Below are positions 52,910-53,616 of a DNA stretch of 53,616 nucleotides, in pieces. The notes beneath the pieces are model-generated. The model did not search any database, was not told where the DNA came from, and worked only from the letters and a program-made list of their open reading frames with translations. How positions within the stretch are numbered: the first letter of the stretch is position 1; each line of letters starts with the position of its first letter. Position numbers and translations under genes: made by a program. The stretch comes from an uncultured Lachnospiraceae bacterium (lineage in GTDB: Bacteria > Bacillota > Clostridia > Lachnospirales > Lachnospiraceae): contig CACZBK010000023.1 of NCBI GenBank assembly GCA_902779395.1, forward strand, positions 1 to 53,616. Direction: 5' to 3'.

Positions 52910-53335
52910 TCAGTATTCCTTTTTTATCTCTGCTATTTTGTATATTTCCTTAAACTTTGCCAGATCAGCAGCCTCTCTGATCAGCATTACCTCAGTGAAA
53001 TGTCCGTCTTCTTTATTCTTAAAACCTGCCACCTGCTCTCCGGTACAAATACTGCACTTGATCACAGCTGTCTGTTTGTCCGGGTCAAAAGGTATATCTT
53101 CGCTGAGATATCGCTCATAGTATGATCTCTTTCCAAAATCCTGCCGCATTTCCACACTGAATACGATGATAAATCCTAAAAGGATGATCCCCCCGGCAAC
53201 ACTTAATCCCCAGCAGAAAACATCCGTTATGATCCAGATAACAGCAGGTAATAATATCCCGATAACCAAAGATATTACTATCCAAACCGCCCCAAAATGA
53301 ACTGAATTAATTTTAGGCATCCTAAACTGACTCAT
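52910..53335 (-). CDS. Small membrane protein with two helices and a Cys pair
   Basis: 141 residues. Two membrane helices (about 15-37 and 43-60) precede a soluble tail containing K-C-S-I-C-T-G-E and a C-terminal charged helix. The family is not recognised with confidence. It may function with the preceding Gly/Ser-rich protein and the Ser/His-rich protein, since the three lie in one direction. Confidence 0.7.
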   Translation of the reverse strand: MSQFRMPKINSVHFGAVWIVISLVIGILLPAVIWIITDVFCWGLSVAGGIILLGFIIVFSVEMRQDFGKRSYYERYLSEDIPFDPDKQTAVIKCSICTGEQVAGFKNKEDGHFTEVMLIREAADLAKFKEIYKIAEIKKEY

Positions 53336-53387
53336 ACACTTTTCTGCCTTTATATATTTTCATTATCCCTGTCCGGAGCATCTATGA

Positions 53388-53616
53388 TCACCACGGTTTG
53401 GGATTAGCGCCATCTTTGCCGGAATCTCCGTCCTGACCGGACCAGTAATTCCTCTCATCATAATCACTCTGCGTCTGTTCCTGCTCTTCCTTTGTCCTTG
53501 TCTGTTGATCTTCCAGAAAGTTCCTTACTTCATCCTCACGCGCGCCCCCTCCGGATCGCCCGCTCCCGTCATCCCCGGAGCCACTGCCATTGTTATTACG
53601 GCAACTGCTCTTATGC
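53388..53616 (-). CDS. C-terminal part of a Gly/Ser-rich hydrophilic protein, cut by window edge
   Basis: An open minus-strand frame enters from the right edge and ends at TGA 53388-53390. It encodes a Gly/Ser/Asp-rich segment (G-S-G-S-G-D-D-G-S-G-R-S-G-G-G), then a Glu/Gln helix, then N-P-K-P-W at the end. Low complexity prevents assignment. It looks like the tail of a longer protein whose start lies outside. Confidence 0.5.
   Translation of the reverse strand, partial: HKSSCRNNNGSGSGDDGSGRSGGGAREDEVRNFLEDQQTRTKEEQEQTQSDYDERNYWSGQDGDSGKDGANPKPW

Noticed and set aside
1-53616. CRISPR array, tRNA/rRNA genes, insertion sequence or phage genes
   Set aside because: No regularly spaced repeats, cloverleaf-like or rRNA-like stretches, transposase or phage structural proteins were seen on either strand.

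Overview
The window looks like chromosome from a Firmicute of class Clostridia, most likely a Lachnospiraceae relative (Butyrivibrio / Pseudobutyrivibrio / Roseburia-like). The signs are moderate GC, AGGAGG-type ribosome binding sites, many c-di-GMP and chemotaxis receptor genes, YolD-like/Y-polymerase/SRAP genes, RecU and YhaM homologues, and several long helical proteins I cannot name. I see no rRNA, tRNA, CRISPR array, insertion sequence or prophage. The genus is inference.

Region 1 (1-12.96 kb, minus strand) is a sulfur-assimilation island. It is read from 12.93 kb downwards: cysK behind a leader with a cysteine/methionine-codon peptide and a terminator; then a long operon rrf2 - metY - JAMM protease - (ubiquitin-like + E1 + rhodanese fusion) - family 2A encapsulin shell - cysteine desulfurase with a disordered cargo-type N-terminus - serine acetyltransferase - ThiS-like carrier - ThiF/MoeB-like E1 - JAMM protease - TusA-like - LysR regulator, closed by a terminator; then a small sulfite reductase behind its own short leader ORF. 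Two copies of a 19-base inverted repeat cover the -35 boxes of the cysK and rrf2 promoters. The serine acetyltransferase and the Rrf2 regulator both end in Y-V-I, which suits docking of both tails in CysK. The genes form a coherent circuit: sulfite to sulfide, sulfide to cysteine (SAT/CysK) and homocysteine (MetY fed by a protein thiocarboxylate), cysteine back to persulfide sulfur inside a protein shell, and control by a CysK-sensing repressor plus attenuation.

Region 2 (12.96-18.4 kb, minus) is housekeeping. A coupled run encodes an OmpR-type regulator, an RluA-type pseudouridine synthase, RecU, an HtrA-like membrane protein that has lost its catalytic triad, and YhaM. An OhrR-like regulator and a glutathione peroxidase behind a strong promoter follow.

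Region 3 (18.5-28.8 kb) has a heterodimeric ABC exporter pair with one degenerate ATP site. Next is a 1230-residue membrane sensor (ECF-like domain, beta-propeller, HD-GYP) coupled to a BMP-family binding protein, then a soluble chemotaxis-type receptor and an EAL phosphodiesterase.

Region 4 (28.9-34.8 kb) contains a YolD-like gene, a relic of a ferredoxin-tailed aldo/keto reductase, an intact aldo/keto reductase, a methyltransferase, and a DNA-damage cassette (LexA-type box, Y-family polymerase, second YolD-like gene, SRAP protein).

Region 5 (34.9-53.6 kb) holds a LacI-sensor GGDEF protein, a membrane chemotaxis receptor, a divergent pair of units with two long helical proteins of unknown function and two GNAT-type proteins, a sugar-binding lipoprotein coupled to a membrane GGDEF protein, a Nudix hydrolase, an M13 metallopeptidase lipoprotein, and small membrane or low-complexity proteins. 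A recurring theme is c-di-GMP enzymes paired with or fused to small-molecule-binding proteins.
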